Assembly: GCA_944739405.2 (NCBI GenBank) | Contig: OX123182.2 | Coordinates: forward strand, 93,488,051 to 93,552,050 | Direction of reading: 5' to 3' | DNA: 64,000 nucleotides | DNA from: Euclidia mi | Taxonomy: Eukaryota; Arthropoda; Insecta; Lepidoptera; Erebidae | Shown here: positions 11,121-21,332 of the stretch, piece after piece | Numbering within the stretch: the stretch's first letter is position 1 | Layout of the letters: each line of letters begins with the position of its first letter | Position numbers and translations under genes: made by a program | The notes under the pieces: model-generated | Told to the model about the DNA's origin: nothing | The model's database searches: none | What the model saw: the letters and a program-made list of their open reading frames with translations, nothing else

Positions 11121-13892
11121 CTGAATGTAGCACATCAAAACATACAAGGTCTATCTGGCAAGGATTAAGAATTAAGTTTATATTTAGAAAATCACAGTAT
11201 ACAAGTTATGTGTATTACAGAACACTGGCTAAAAGAGTACCGAATTAAATTCTTAAATAACTCGCAATACACGGTACACAGTGCCTTCTCTAGGAAACAC
11301 GCTATTCATGGTGGATCCTTGATTATTGTTTCAAATAGCTTAACATGTAAAGAACGGAAAAACATAGCAAGTTTGTCTATAGAACGCACTGTGGAACTGT
11401 CATGTGTAGAACTTGAGCAGCATATTATCATATGTGTATATCGTCCACCGTTAAGTAACTTTAGCTTGTTTGAATCAGTTATTAAAGATGCAATTACTAA
11501 AATTAGGAGCAATAAGAAAGGTATTATAGTTTGTGGTGATTTTAATGTAAATATTCTTGATCATTTAGTAATGACTAGTAGATTTTAAAATCTATTTAAA
11601 TCATTTAATTTAAAAAAATTGTTCCTTGAACCAACTACGATTACAGCAACATCATCCACCTGTCTTGACAATATATTTAGTAATTGTACAGTTTCGAATA
11701 AATTTGTTAGTTCTGAATTAACTTCGGATCACTGTGGCCAATTAGCAAGGTTTCCGTATTATAGTGATAGCATCATACAGAAAGTGTTAGTTAGGCCATT
11801 ACCTAGGCATAAGTTTAATGAATTCCGGAATAAAATTTTGATTGGAATGAATGCTATGAGTCCTGACGTAATGGAGATTGATTCGCCAAATGAAGATTTC
11901 AATAATTTATTTAATGTAGTTAACAAGGAATTTCAGAATATTTGTAGGACTAAGGAGAAAGTAGTTAAGGAATCTAGAGCTTTTAGTGAGTGGGCTACTG
12001 CAGGTATTTACAAAAGCAGAGCAAAGATGTACGAGTTGTACGGTATGAAGAGATACAATTCTGATTCGAACTTCACTGAGTATGTTAGGAATTATTCCAA
12101 GATATTTAAAAGAGTGTGCAATACAGCTAAGGCATTGCATCGTTAGGAACAAAATTGAACAATCCTCGAATAAAATTAAGGCAACCTGGCGAGCTATTAA
12201 TGCAGCAACAGGTAAGACAACACTAAGAGGTAATAGTTTTAGTTTATTTGATAGTGACAGATTAATTCATAATGACAAAGAAGTCGCACACACATTTAAT
12301 AAATTCTTTGCTAGCATACCGATCACTACTACCAGAGAATTAAAATCATCAGCTATAATCGCAGAAAAACCTATTAGAATCTAGTGTAGGAAAACGTGAT
12401 GTATTATTTAAGTTCCATTGTATTAATTCTACCGACATTATAAGTACTTTTCAATCTCTAGAGTCTAAGAATACAGGTGATCTCTGAGGCATTTCTGTTA
12501 AGGTTTTAAAAAGTATAATTGATGTAGTAGCTTCCTATTTAAGCAACTTATTTAATAAGTGTATTGAATCAGGTGTTTTTCTCAATCTTATGAAACACAG
12601 TAGGATAATACCTCTTTTCAAATCCGGTAGTAAGACTGATCCTAGTAATTATAGGCCAATATCGATACTACCTGCCTTTAGTAAGATTTTTTAAAAGATC
12701 ATACTCAAGCAATTACTAAGACATTTTAATCTAAACAGCCTCCTTCATAGTGAGCAATATGGATTTACCAAGGGTCACTCGACAACAGATGCAGGAATAG
12801 CGTTACTTAAACACATATTCAGTGCATGGGAGAGTGCCCAAAATGCTATTGGTGTGTTTTGCGACCTTTCGAAAGCATTCTATTGTGTCTGCCATGAAAC
12901 GCTCTTATGCAAACTTAGACATTACGGCGTACAGACTAAAGCATTGGAAGTCATTAAGTCATACTTAAGTGACAGAATCCAATGTATTGAAATAAACGGC
13001 TCAAAATCCAGTGGCTTACCTGTTGATTTAGGAGTGCCGCAAGGCAGCATCCTAGCGCCTTTCTTGTTTCTTGTTTACATAAACGATTTACCTTTTTACT
13101 TGAAAAACATTTGTGACGTTGTACTGTTTGCTGACGAGACTTCTGTGATATTCAAAGTAGATACAAATAAGGAACATTTTAATGAAATAAACAGTGCGCT
13201 CATTCAAGTAACTAAATAGTTTAATGTAAACAATCTAGTACTGAACGCCAAAAAAACAAAATGTATTAAGTTTGCTCTGCCTAATGTCAGAAACTTGGGT
13301 CCTAGTATAGCTCTAAATGACGATGGTCTCGAAACATCTGAATCTACATTATTTCTAGGAATAACACTTGATTCGAAATTACAGTAAAACTTAGCTCAGC
13401 TGCTTATGCCATTAAGAAGATTCGTAGGTTGACTGATGTCGATACGGCTAGATTGGTTTATTTTAGCTTTTTTCATAGTGTTATGTCATATGGTATATTA
13501 TTATGGGGTAGGGCCGCTGACATCGAAAATATTTTAATATTACAAAAACGGGCAGTTACCAGTTAAAGACAAGTGTCTCACTTAAAGAAAAATTAAAAAA
13601 TATTGGTATTCTTACTGTAGCATCACAATATATTTATGCCAGTGTTATGCATGTACGACTACATATAAATTCTTACAAAATGAATAGTGACATAGACAAT
13701 ATTAATACCAGGAACAGGCACAAATTATGTGTACCATATTTCCGTTTACACAAAACGCATAGCTCTTTTATTGGGCTTAGTATAAGAATGTATAATAAAA
13801 TACCAAGTAATATTTTAGACTTGCCTTTAAGGTCGTTTCAGAAAATTGTTAAAAATAATCTTTTACTAAAGGCATATTATAGTTTAAAATGA
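11121..13892 (+). pseudogene. LINE ORF2: apurinic-type endonuclease and reverse transcriptase, decayed
   Basis: Endonuclease: NIQGLSGK at the start, then CITEHWL, VYRPP, IVCGDFNVNIL and, after a shift, SDHCGQ. RT: NYRPISILPAFSK, then EQYGFTKGHST, motif A FCDLSKAF, GVPQGSILAPFLFLVYIND and motif C as FADE rather than FADD, so the second catalytic aspartate is replaced by glutamate. The C-terminal part (13390-13892) has SFFHSVMSYGILLWG and ends SLK. There are stops near 11166, 11586, 12146 and 13219 and several frame changes. The 5' part overlaps no other gene. The catalytic change alone would abolish RT activity. Confidence 0.85.
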
Positions 13893-14738
13893 GTATCTTG
13901 ACGACAAGTACGCTTGGAAATAAATATTATTTTATTAGGTCAATTTCTTTTTATTATTAGGTCAATAGGCAGTTTTATAGTGTCGTTAATTACCGTATTC
14001 TCTTTTATACTACATTTGCATTCTTGTTCTACTCTTTTTATTATAATTTATCGGATTTGTAAGGTGACGGTAACTCGTGGTCATGAACTGCTAACTAATA
14101 GATTATAAATTGCTGCAGGTTCATATACCATTACTTTTCGGAACATACTGTTCCACCATAGATCAGAACAGTCATGTTCGCGAGTTGCTTACATCAAAAG
14201 ACGTAAGTGGATGCTCCTGTTTCACCATATTTACTTTGGGAGGCTTACTAAATGAACATAATTTATAGCTTGAGTATGATATCAATAACTATTAACTTTT
14301 GCAATCGTAGATAACTCACAATGTGAAACAGTTGCAGCTCCTTACAAAATATATAACATGTTAAAGAATCATACTGGCAGTTAAAAAGAGTGGCCACGAG
14401 TTTTATTGCCCGTTCTTTCTCGTGGTTCTACCTATTGCATTGCGAACGTGGCAGTAAATGTAAATTTAGAATGATCTAGTAATTAACTTTAATCTTTGAC
14501 GTTTATAAGCGTCATTTTGTGACCTAAATGAATAAATGATTTTGAGTTTGAGTTTGAGTTTAAGTCTTATTCTGCACCAGTCAACAGTTTATTCTGATTT
14601 ACTATCGAAGTAATATTTTATGAATTATATTCTCGCACACTTTTTGAAATAATTTTAGGTCAATAAGTATAACGTCTATATTGTATTACTAAAATATTTT
14701 GCGAATAGAGATCAACATTGTTGGTATGGCGTGGTGCC

Positions 14739-15219
14739 GAAACCGATTAGGTTCTAGGCGACTTGGAGAAGGAAATGGACTGTATACAAGGGATAGCGGG
14801 TTTAGCCGCCTAGGAGGGAATAAGGGCGGAGGAGGTGATTGAGTGGGTATAGGATATTTCCAGGATGGAAGGCACTTACCTTATTCAGCCTTCTTCGTTT
14901 CTTGTCCTCCTGGTGGTTTCGCGATGCAGCTGCTTGTTTTCACTAGCACTCACGGGCGGGTTTTCCTTGGTGGAAGCGGCAAAATCACATACAGTGGCGC
15001 GGCGCGGAGCGGTATCGAGACGGCGTTCTTAGCGAGCGGAATGTTCGAGACTGTCCGTCGCGTTCACGATCGCGGCGACGAAATCAGGCGCAAGGCAGTG
15101 CCTCTTCCAGGGAGAGGGAAAGAGAGGGACGGAAATATGATATCGCTCGCACTAGACAAGCGTGGAACGATTCATGTTGATGCGATTAGTTGTAGATAGG
15201 AAGGTAGATGGCGCTACCA
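14739..15219 (-). repeat. LTR-like repeat of the BEL element, left copy (3' side)
   Basis: This roughly 480-bp GC-richer block recurs at 43745-44227 in the same orientation with only a handful of differences. On the minus strand it begins TGGTAGCGCC at 15219, directly after a purine-rich run (complement of 15222-15233), which is what an LTR following a polypurine tract should look like. At the other site it lies upstream of a gag start on the minus strand. Together they look like the 3' and 5' LTRs of one minus-strand BEL/Pao element. Homology fades beyond about 14720, so the inner LTR end is not fixed. A 118-codon open frame inside (14843-15199) has no recognisable domain. Confidence 0.65.
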
Positions 15220-15433
15220 TATCCCCCCGGCCCTAAAGGGTTGCCTTTAAAGAAAATAGAATTGAACTTAGCTACGTTGGGTGTACTACCGCATAACCCA
15301 TCAATAGGCTAAGACAGCGATATGACAATAAATTTATCTAAATTAACTTTAGCGAAAACTACAAACGCAATAATAGCGAAAACTACTAACTAAATACTTA
15401 AACTAAGAGGTAGGTCCAACCTCAGGCTAGATC
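15220..15433 (-). other. Short non-coding segment between BEL pol remnant and its LTR
   Basis: Contains a putative polypurine tract (minus-strand AGGGCCGGGGGGATA ending near 15220) next to the LTR-like repeat, and otherwise AT-rich non-coding sequence. Confidence 0.45.
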
Positions 15434-16541
15434 TCAATGAGTTGGAAGCGGACGCGAGTTGATCAGTGCCTCGACTTGTGCAAGGACAGTTAAAGGCTCT
15501 TCGTAAGAGAGGATCTGCTGACCTATAACTTTGAAGAGATGCGTTTTACTTACTTTGACCAGGCTTGCCCAACATCCACCGAAATGTGGTGATGCTGGTG
15601 GAATAAACTTCCAGTCAATATGATCTATGGAGAGTTCTTCCTGAAGACGAGTATGATAACCCGCGACGTGATTGAAACAAGTAGCGGCAACAAGTTCAAT
15701 CAATTTACTAACGCGGTTGGCGACAAAAGTCTGCCAGCGATGAGGAGAAGAATGAATCCAAGCGAGCACTACTTTGGAGTCGGAAAATGCCTATATTTAT
15801 TAATAGAGTAGTGGGGCAAACTGTGTCTTGAACCTTGCGGAGCAACTGAGACAGCAGAAGGGCCGCGCACAACTCCAGTCTCGCAACCGAAATGGTTTTA
15901 ACAGACGAGACCTTAGACTTGGCACAAACTAACTGCAACGAGTAGTTAGAACCAATGCGGACTTGCAGATATACGACTCCGCCGTAAGCACGCTCGCTGG
16001 CGTCAGCGAAACCTGTTAAGTTGATGGTACATCCATCTACCAACCCAAGATGACGCGGAATAGTAATTTGATAGAGCGCGGTAAGCTCAATACAAAACTG
16101 GCCCCAAGCGGCGACAATATGGTCACGGGGTGTTTCGTCCCACTCACACTTTGATAGCCAAAGCTCCTTGATCAAGAGCTTGGCGTACAAAATTGTGGGA
16201 GCCACAAACCCATTATGTCCCATAGTCGAGCCACTGTGGACTGCATAGTGCGCTTGGCGCACTTATCATCTGGCGGTGAGACGTCAAACCGAAAACTATC
16301 ACAGGATTTGTCCCAGCGTAAACCGAGAACCTTATGCGGTACAGACTTCTCAAACTCAATGTCTGGAGAAGCTTTATGAGAATCTGGTACGCGTGCGAGA
16401 ACCTCCTTACAGTTGCTTGTCCATTTGACAAGATCAAACTGGCCTCACTTGAAAAGCTGAATGAGCTCTTCACAAAGCGAAATTGCTAGCGGAGCGGGTA
16501 TGACATTACAGGCAATGTCATCTATATACAAGGCGGATGTG
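15434..16541 (-). pseudogene. pol: BEL/Pao pol remnant: end of RT, RNase H-like region and integrase piece
   Basis: Reading the minus strand from 16541, the first recognisable motif is ALYIDDIACNV, the catalytic YxDD box of a Pao-type RT. A TGA follows about 30 codons later. After another frame change comes LGLRWDKSCDSFRFDV and STVARLWDIMG, then GFADASERAYGGVVYL and ISVARLELCAALLLSQLL (16262-15708), the Pao RNase H region. From 15769 to 15434 lies integrase sequence with WKFIPPASPHFGGCWASLVK and INSRPL. Large parts of the RT and integrase are missing. It belongs to the gag-protease frame upstream on the same strand. Non-functional. Confidence 0.85.
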
Positions 16542-16594
16542 TAGTATAGTATAGTGTAGCGTAGCATAGCATGGCGTAACATAGCATAGCATAG
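16541..16594. repeat. Short tandem repeat (CATAG/GTATA type) at a deletion junction
   Basis: About 54 bases made of irregular 5-bp units (TAGTA, TAGCA, TAGCG). It sits exactly where the BEL frame jumps from the end of the protease to the YIDD box of the RT, replacing the expected RT N-terminal half. Confidence 0.7.
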
Positions 16595-16598
16595 CTAA

Positions 16599-18638
16599 TT
16601 AGTGCTTAATCTTACACACAGTTTTAGCACCCACCTTGATCTCTTGAAGAGCAGAACAACAACAAGACGTAATACAATGAGAAGTATGTAACGTAGGTAC
16701 GGTACCCATAATCACATACCCAAGTACCGTCTCAATAGCGGGCGGTAAATCATATCGCTCACTACGAACTATGTTAGTTAGTAGCAAGTGCGGAAATATT
16801 GAAGCTCCGATCAAAAGATCAATGCCTGCCGGATTCGCAAACTCCGCGTCGGCTAGCGGCAATGATTCGAGATGAGTGAGTGATGCTACGTCTACATTAG
16901 CGTTCGGCAATGCGTCCGTGATACGCTCCACGATAAGCGAAGAAATGTTAAAATTAATGTTCCTATCAAAACGCGAATGTATTTTAACATCTACGGAACC
17001 CCTGCAATGCCTTTCTGATCCGCCTATCCCTTTGACGGTTGAGTTAGCATTTTTAAAGTTATTCCATAATCCGAGGCGTTTGAAGCATTCCGATGTTATT
17101 AGATTGGTCTGAGATGCGCTATCTAGCAGACAACGTACCATGTGCGGCGACCCATTAACATCATATACGATAACTTGCGCTGTCGCCAACAGTACCGTGT
17201 TAGACGCCGTACACTGCGTTTTGGCCCTGCGCGGATCATTATAGATGCGCGAGTGCCGTCCTCGCGTGCGCGTCGCCCGCGCAATGGATGTCATACACAA
17301 CGATACTTCGCCCTCAGACGCGGAAGGCGCAGCTACCGTGGTCTGCTGCACCTGCGGCGCGAGTGTGTCAAGGTTAGCGGATTGGCTTGACAACCGGTTA
17401 TTTTTATCCAAATGTAACAGTGTATGATGTTTTTGTTTACACGTGCGACATCTCGTTCTACTAGAACAATTACTCGTTTTATGTTTTATGCTTAAGCAAT
17501 TAATGCAAGCTTTGTTATCTTTTACGCTTTTAAAACGAGCAATTGGATTTAAATCATTAAAGGTGGGACACTTATAGTAATGGTCGTGCACTATATTACT
17601 GCACAGACACTTCTGTGAATTATTACTATTAGATTCCGAACATGTTACGTAAGATTGTGGATTAGGGACTGAGTTATTATTACTATTTCGCGATTTATTC
17701 AACCTTTGTTTGTTGTTGTTAGTGTTAGACGGGCCAGGTGAACCAGACTGCGTATTATGAAATATTCGACACTGATCTTTGATGAACGAAATAAAACTAT
17801 CTAGTGTAGGTATTTTATTATTGCGTTCCGTCATCTCGAATGCGCGAATTGTATCAGTGTCAAACTTTTTTAAAGCGAGTTGAAGCAACATAAAGTCGGA
17901 AAGATCTTCTAATTTTAAATTCCTAAGAGAATTAACCGCGGTTACGAAGTTATCAATAAACAGCTGGAAATTCGAGACAGACGCGTTGCTGGACAGTTTG
18001 AGATTTAAAGCTTGGTCAAAGTACGTAGACGCTAGAACGCGCGTGTCTTGATATCTGTCAAGTAGTGACTGAAATATGACCTGATAATTCTCAGCACTGG
18101 GTGTGACACCTGCAAATACGGACTGGGCCTTCGGTGACACCGGTGGTTTACCTATTAAATAGTACAACCTGTCAGCATCTGTCAGAGAACCATTATCGTG
18201 CACTGTAGACTTAAAACTTGCATAGAATAACGGCCAATTTCGTATATCTCCGTCAAACGACATAATCTCAATTGGCGGTAATCTCGGTTTGCGGGCAACG
18301 GGCTCTGCTGAACATTTACCCTCCAATTGCGATTGTATACGCTTAATAATACAATAAAGATCTTCGAATGCGGTATACGCCTGATAGTTCGGTTTTTCAT
18401 CAGGATTGATAGAAAGTAATCTTGCGTTATAATCGTCTAACAACTTATGAAAATCTGTTCGAATACTATCTACTGTTATACAATAACTGAGAAATGCTTC
18501 GCTATTACTGTCAGACATAGATGCGGTTTTTGATCGTTCATAGATATTTTGGATGCGCTCAAATAAAATATTGCGTTTCGCTTCTAAGATTGTCATCTCT
18601 TTGTCTTCCGACACGCGTGACTTCTTTTGTTGTGACAT
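16599..18638 (-). CDS. gag: BEL/Pao gag-protease polyprotein, intact frame
   Basis: The 679-residue frame has a Gag domain of the Pao/BEL type (residues about 110-290, with LPPIEIMSFDGDIRNWPLF and later FDQALNLKLSSNASVSNFQL). Two zinc-binding clusters follow: CINCLSIKHKTSNC (CCHC) and CRTCKQKHHTLLH. The aspartic protease comes next with active-site LLDSASQTNLI and the second-lobe DLLIGASIF. This makes virus-like particle protein and processing enzyme for the retrotransposon. The frame ends shortly after ETVLGYVIMGT, where pol should begin but a short tandem repeat and deletion follow. Its first 165 codons are repeated at 42904-43396. Confidence 0.88.
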   Translation of the reverse strand: MSQQKKSRVSEDKEMTILEAKRNILFERIQNIYERSKTASMSDSNSEAFLSYCITVDSIRTDFHKLLDDYNARLLSINPDEKPNYQAYTAFEDLYCIIKRIQSQLEGKCSAEPVARKPRLPPIEIMSFDGDIRNWPLFYASFKSTVHDNGSLTDADRLYYLIGKPPVSPKAQSVFAGVTPSAENYQVIFQSLLDRYQDTRVLASTYFDQALNLKLSSNASVSNFQLFIDNFVTAVNSLRNLKLEDLSDFMLLQLALKKFDTDTIRAFEMTERNNKIPTLDSFISFIKDQCRIFHNTQSGSPGPSNTNNNKQRLNKSRNSNNNSVPNPQSYVTCSESNSNNSQKCLCSNIVHDHYYKCPTFNDLNPIARFKSVKDNKACINCLSIKHKTSNCSSRTRCRTCKQKHHTLLHLDKNNRLSSQSANLDTLAPQVQQTTVAAPSASEGEVSLCMTSIARATRTRGRHSRIYNDPRRAKTQCTASNTVLLATAQVIVYDVNGSPHMVRCLLDSASQTNLITSECFKRLGLWNNFKNANSTVKGIGGSERHCRGSVDVKIHSRFDRNINFNISSLIVERITDALPNANVDVASLTHLESLPLADAEFANPAGIDLLIGASIFPHLLLTNIVRSERYDLPPAIETVLGYVIMGTVPTLHTSHCITSCCCSALQEIKVGAKTVCKIKH

Positions 18639-18793
18639 GCTTACGTAAGTATAAGCTAATGAGAACGAAACAAAATAAGAATATCTAATGTATCTATTAT
18701 TTTACCTAAGTAGGCTAATTAGGCAACACTTTAGAGCTGAGGAAATAAAAGTTGATTGAAATATGAGATTTATAAGACAACTATGATAGTTGC
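18146..18793 (-). repeat. 648-bp direct repeat flanking the Polinton, left copy
   Basis: This segment (BEL gag codons 1-165 plus 155 bp of 5' leader) occurs again at 42904-43551 in the same orientation and of identical length. By eye I see a single substitution (T in CAACCTGTC versus A in CAACCAGTC). The Polinton lies exactly between the two copies, with an 11-bp filler (18794-18804) on this side only. Confidence 0.88.
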
Positions 18794-18804
18794 TGCAACT
18801 ATGT

Positions 18805-18964
18805 AGTAGGAGAGTATTGGGGGGTCTGGATTGCCATCCAGACCCCCCAATACTCTCTATTCAAAACGATGATTACATTTCGGATTATCTATTTAAAATG
18901 ATGATTCAAAACGATGATTACATTTCAGATTATCTATTAAGAAATGATGAATGTATTCTACTTT
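18805..18964 (+). repeat. Polinton left terminal inverted repeat with terminal hairpin
   Basis: Matches the reverse complement of 42789-42903 with few differences. It carries an extra tandem copy of a 45-bp unit (TCAAAACGATGATTACATTT occurs twice here, once on the right). The outermost part folds on itself: 18811-18830 is perfectly complementary to 18837-18856 with a 6-base loop. The AG start is typical of Polinton ends. Confidence 0.9.
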
Positions 18965-19040
18965 CTTATGCTTTTCCAAGTCTATTACCTCTATTCTATT
19001 CGAGTTGACACTTAAATTCGGAATGTTTCTATTCGAATTT

Positions 19041-19140
19041 GAGGGTCTGGATCGCAACCCAATACCCTCTATTTAAAGTGATTAATATATTTCAGATTAT
19101 CTATTAAACATGATGAATGTATTCTACTTCCTTAGAATAG
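19041..19140 (+). repeat. Internal partial copy of the terminal repeat
   Basis: GAGGGTCTGGATCGCAACCC followed by CTCTATTTAAAGTGATTA and TTTCAGATTATCTATTAAAC repeats the terminal-repeat sequence a second time, diverged, just inside the left end. It stops 15 bp before the BIR gene. It also contains CTACTTCCTTAG, shared with the inner edge of the right terminal repeat, so the original repeat may have been longer. Confidence 0.7.
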
Positions 19141-19155
19141 ATAGTATCAATTTGA

Positions 19156-19464
19156 TTATTTTCGCATGGCAATTACAAAATCTCTTCCTTTCACAGCGTT
19201 CAAATAAAAACATTGAGGATAATGTATAGCATGCTGCATCCAAGGATCGTCATAGATCTCCCAATCTTCTATAACCCCTCCACAAGAGAAACATGCCGCC
19301 TTATCATTTATCCTGTTGCCAAAATAAAAGAATCCAGCGTCAGCCATTTGCGTCACTAATCTTTTCTTTGAATTAATCGTCCCCCAGTAATAATTAAATG
19401 ACAATTCACGCATTTTATACGTGTCATACATGCCATATCGAGGTTCGTAATCATTTTGAAACAT
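19156..19464 (-). CDS. Single-BIR (baculovirus IAP repeat) protein carried by the Polinton
   Basis: The 102-residue protein has one BIR domain covering nearly its whole length. The zinc ligands are Cys58, Cys61, His78 and Cys85, with exact C-x2-C-x16-H-x6-C spacing, and it contains CFSCGGVIEDWEIYDDPW, very close to the family consensus. There is no RING domain. BIR proteins bind caspases or IAP antagonists, or act in cell division. In insect DNA viruses IAPs suppress host cell death. Here the gene is the last in the minus-strand series, nearest the left end, separated from the exonuclease-like gene by about 180 bp, so it probably has its own promoter. Anti-apoptotic function is inference. The frame is intact. 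Confidence 0.9.
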   Translation of the reverse strand: MFQNDYEPRYGMYDTYKMRELSFNYYWGTINSKKRLVTQMADAGFFYFGNRINDKAACFSCGGVIEDWEIYDDPWMQHAIHYPQCFYLNAVKGRDFVIAMRK

Positions 19465-19644
19465 GTTTTATGCACTTCCTTCCTTCCTTGTTCTTGATGC
19501 AGACAAATATGAACGTATAATGACATTACCATTGTGTTGTCAACAACTTATAATGATTGGAAAGGGTTATTGTATTGGGTGGGGGATAGAAATCTCGTAA
19601 AAGATACGTTTTAAACTAATTATAGAAATTAAACAAGAATATAT

Positions 19645-20130
19645 TTATTTAAAATTTTTATTGTCATCGCACCATTTTTTTAAACACAATACATTCTTTA
19701 AAGCACATACAGAGTCATGATAAGTACAATTATACAAATGTTCAGAATATTTATATTGATCGTACAAACTTATCAAACTAGAACAACCTTTATCTTCTAA
19801 ATTAAAAATATTATTATTACTATTTTGTAAAATATGCTTCAACCACAAAACCTTTTCTGAGCCTTTGACATAGACACATTTATTCCTTAAAATATCCGTA
19901 ATCAAACTCTGATAACTGCAATAAGACACAAATCCTTCACGCCAATGTATCTTTCTGTTACGTTAAATCCAACTAACTTGCTTTTTTTCTGGTTGCGTTA
20001 AATTGTTAAATGGAAATGGCGGTTTAATTAAAAATACTTGTAATTTTTTATTGTACAATATGGCGATTTCTTTTAATATAAATTCATTTCCTTCTATTTT
20101 AAAGCCTTGAATATCTACAATAGCAATCAT
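19645..20130 (-). pseudogene. Conserved Polinton protein, exonuclease-like, one in-frame stop
   Basis: The start ATG at 20130-20128 overlaps the capsid stop as ATGA. The frame is open except for TAA at 19963-19965 (codon 56), where relatives known to me have a glutamate-like position between WI and RNRKI. Features are VDIQGFKI near the start, KPPFPFNNL, then YVKGSEKVLWLK, FNLEDKGCSSL and a C-terminal YHDSVCALKNVLCLKKW. The spaced acidic residues (VDIQG, NLED) and a late His resemble a DnaQ-like RNase H fold exonuclease, but this is inference. I recall similar proteins as common in arthropod Polintons without an established function. The AATAAA that overlaps the stop could serve as a poly(A) signal. 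Confidence 0.7.
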
Positions 20131-21332
20131 GTTAACCTGCGCACAATGTTGCTGAGAGGTTTGTACTCCACAAGTCGGTCGTTTATTATTAAACAATATG
20201 CAGTCGTGTTATCTGGTATTGTAGTAGAACATTCAATTTCCAATCGCACGTCCACTGGACCTGTTTTTAGACTATCGTTTTGCCTTGAACAGTCTAATAT
20301 AAAGAGGGGAGCTTTTTCCTTGAAGTTCTTTAGGTTGAGCAACGGGTCTACTGGGCAGTTGTAAAACGACTGACGAAATTTTGCATACATTTCGTATAAT
20401 ATACTGTATTTGTTATCGGAAAACTTTATACCTAAAGGTTCATATGGATAATATTGTGAATTTAGAAAGAGCGTTACGTTTGTAACTTCACAATGATCAA
20501 ATAGTGAACTATCTTTAGCTTTATTATTTCTTCTATTCGTTTGTAAGCAAAAAATTACATATCTGGGTTTTTCTAATTGTGAAGCAGTCTTAACTGACCA
20601 AGAATGCTTTGTAGTTTTTGGTAATAAAGGATACTCATATAAATCCCAATTTCTAAAAGCCATCTGAATAGGTTTATCTCTTTCTAGATGTTTTAAAAGT
20701 GTCAGTCGCTCTCGATCTGATACTTTTACGTGTGGTACTCTCCACTGAACTCGTTGTATATCTATTTCAAAATGAGCGATATCATCTGTAAGGATAACAC
20801 TGTTTAAGTTAGAATTACTTCTGGTCAATATGAGTTCATGTTTGCAATTTATAATAATTTTATTGTAATCCTCTGCAAAGCCTAATACTTTATTTAATGG
20901 TATCACAGCACTAAAATGCCCATCACTGTCAAAACCCTCTAAGTTTCAACCCCATAAGGCAGCAACTTTATTTTCCGCTTCATTTAATGAGATGTATGAT
21001 TTAATTGTTGACGTTATTCCCGAATTTTTTATACGGTCTATTTCAATACCATTCATTTCGTATCTGATGTCTTGAAACATATACATAACAGGGTTATTAG
21101 TGAACTTAACAGTTTTCTTGATCGGGTTCCCATCTTTGCTGAAGAGCTTTGCTCGGCCTTCGACATAGACTGAACTGGCTGATGGTAGTATGTATATGTC
21201 TTGCTGGTGTATGGGAATTCTGATTTCATCGTTTTGTCTAAAGCTGTTATTGTAGGGATTGTATGAATGGACTTCATAACTTTCGATCGAAGTGTCGAAA
21301 TGCGGCAATTCAGTAATCTGTAGTATATTCAT
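20127..21332 (-). pseudogene. Polinton major capsid protein (double jelly-roll), one in-frame stop
   Basis: The frame is 401 codons long, interrupted only by TGA at 20946-20948 (codon 129). The sequence on both sides continues the same protein: VAALWG before, LEGFDSDGHFSAVIPLNKVL after. A tryptophan codon TGG is the obvious ancestor. Other blocks are LGFAEDYNKIIINCKHELIL, an RVQWRVPHVKVSD stretch and QMAFRNWDLYEYP. These match what I remember of arthropod Polinton major capsid proteins, which form hexagonal capsomers as in adenoviruses. Its start overlaps the stop of the 48-residue gene (ATGA) and its stop overlaps the next start (ATGA). Unless the stop is read through or is a sequencing error, no full capsid protein is made. 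Confidence 0.8.

Larger units (their letters stand above)
9960..14567 (+). mobile_element. Near full-length CR1-like LINE, decayed
   Basis: The element contains, in order, a coiled-coil/esterase-like ORF1 (9999-10968), endonuclease (from 11121), RT (to 13892), a 3' UTR of about 650 bp and a tail of (TTTGAG)n-like repeats at 14541-14564. The 3' UTR and RT C-terminus match the inverted fragment at 30628-31645, for example in the stretch around CGTGGTTCTACCTATTGCAT. The two copies therefore define one family and its true 3' end. The 5' boundary is not certain, since it abuts the tail of the preceding LINE. Several stops and frameshifts in all parts show it is no longer active. Confidence 0.85.

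Noticed and set aside
14843..15199. 118-codon frame repeated at 43851-44207
   Set aside because: Lies in the LTR-like repeat of the BEL element and is antisense to it. GC-rich sequence makes chance frames likely.
16213..16473. 86-codon minus-strand frame in BEL pol
   Set aside because: Out of frame with the recognisable RT/RNase H sequence that runs through the same bases.
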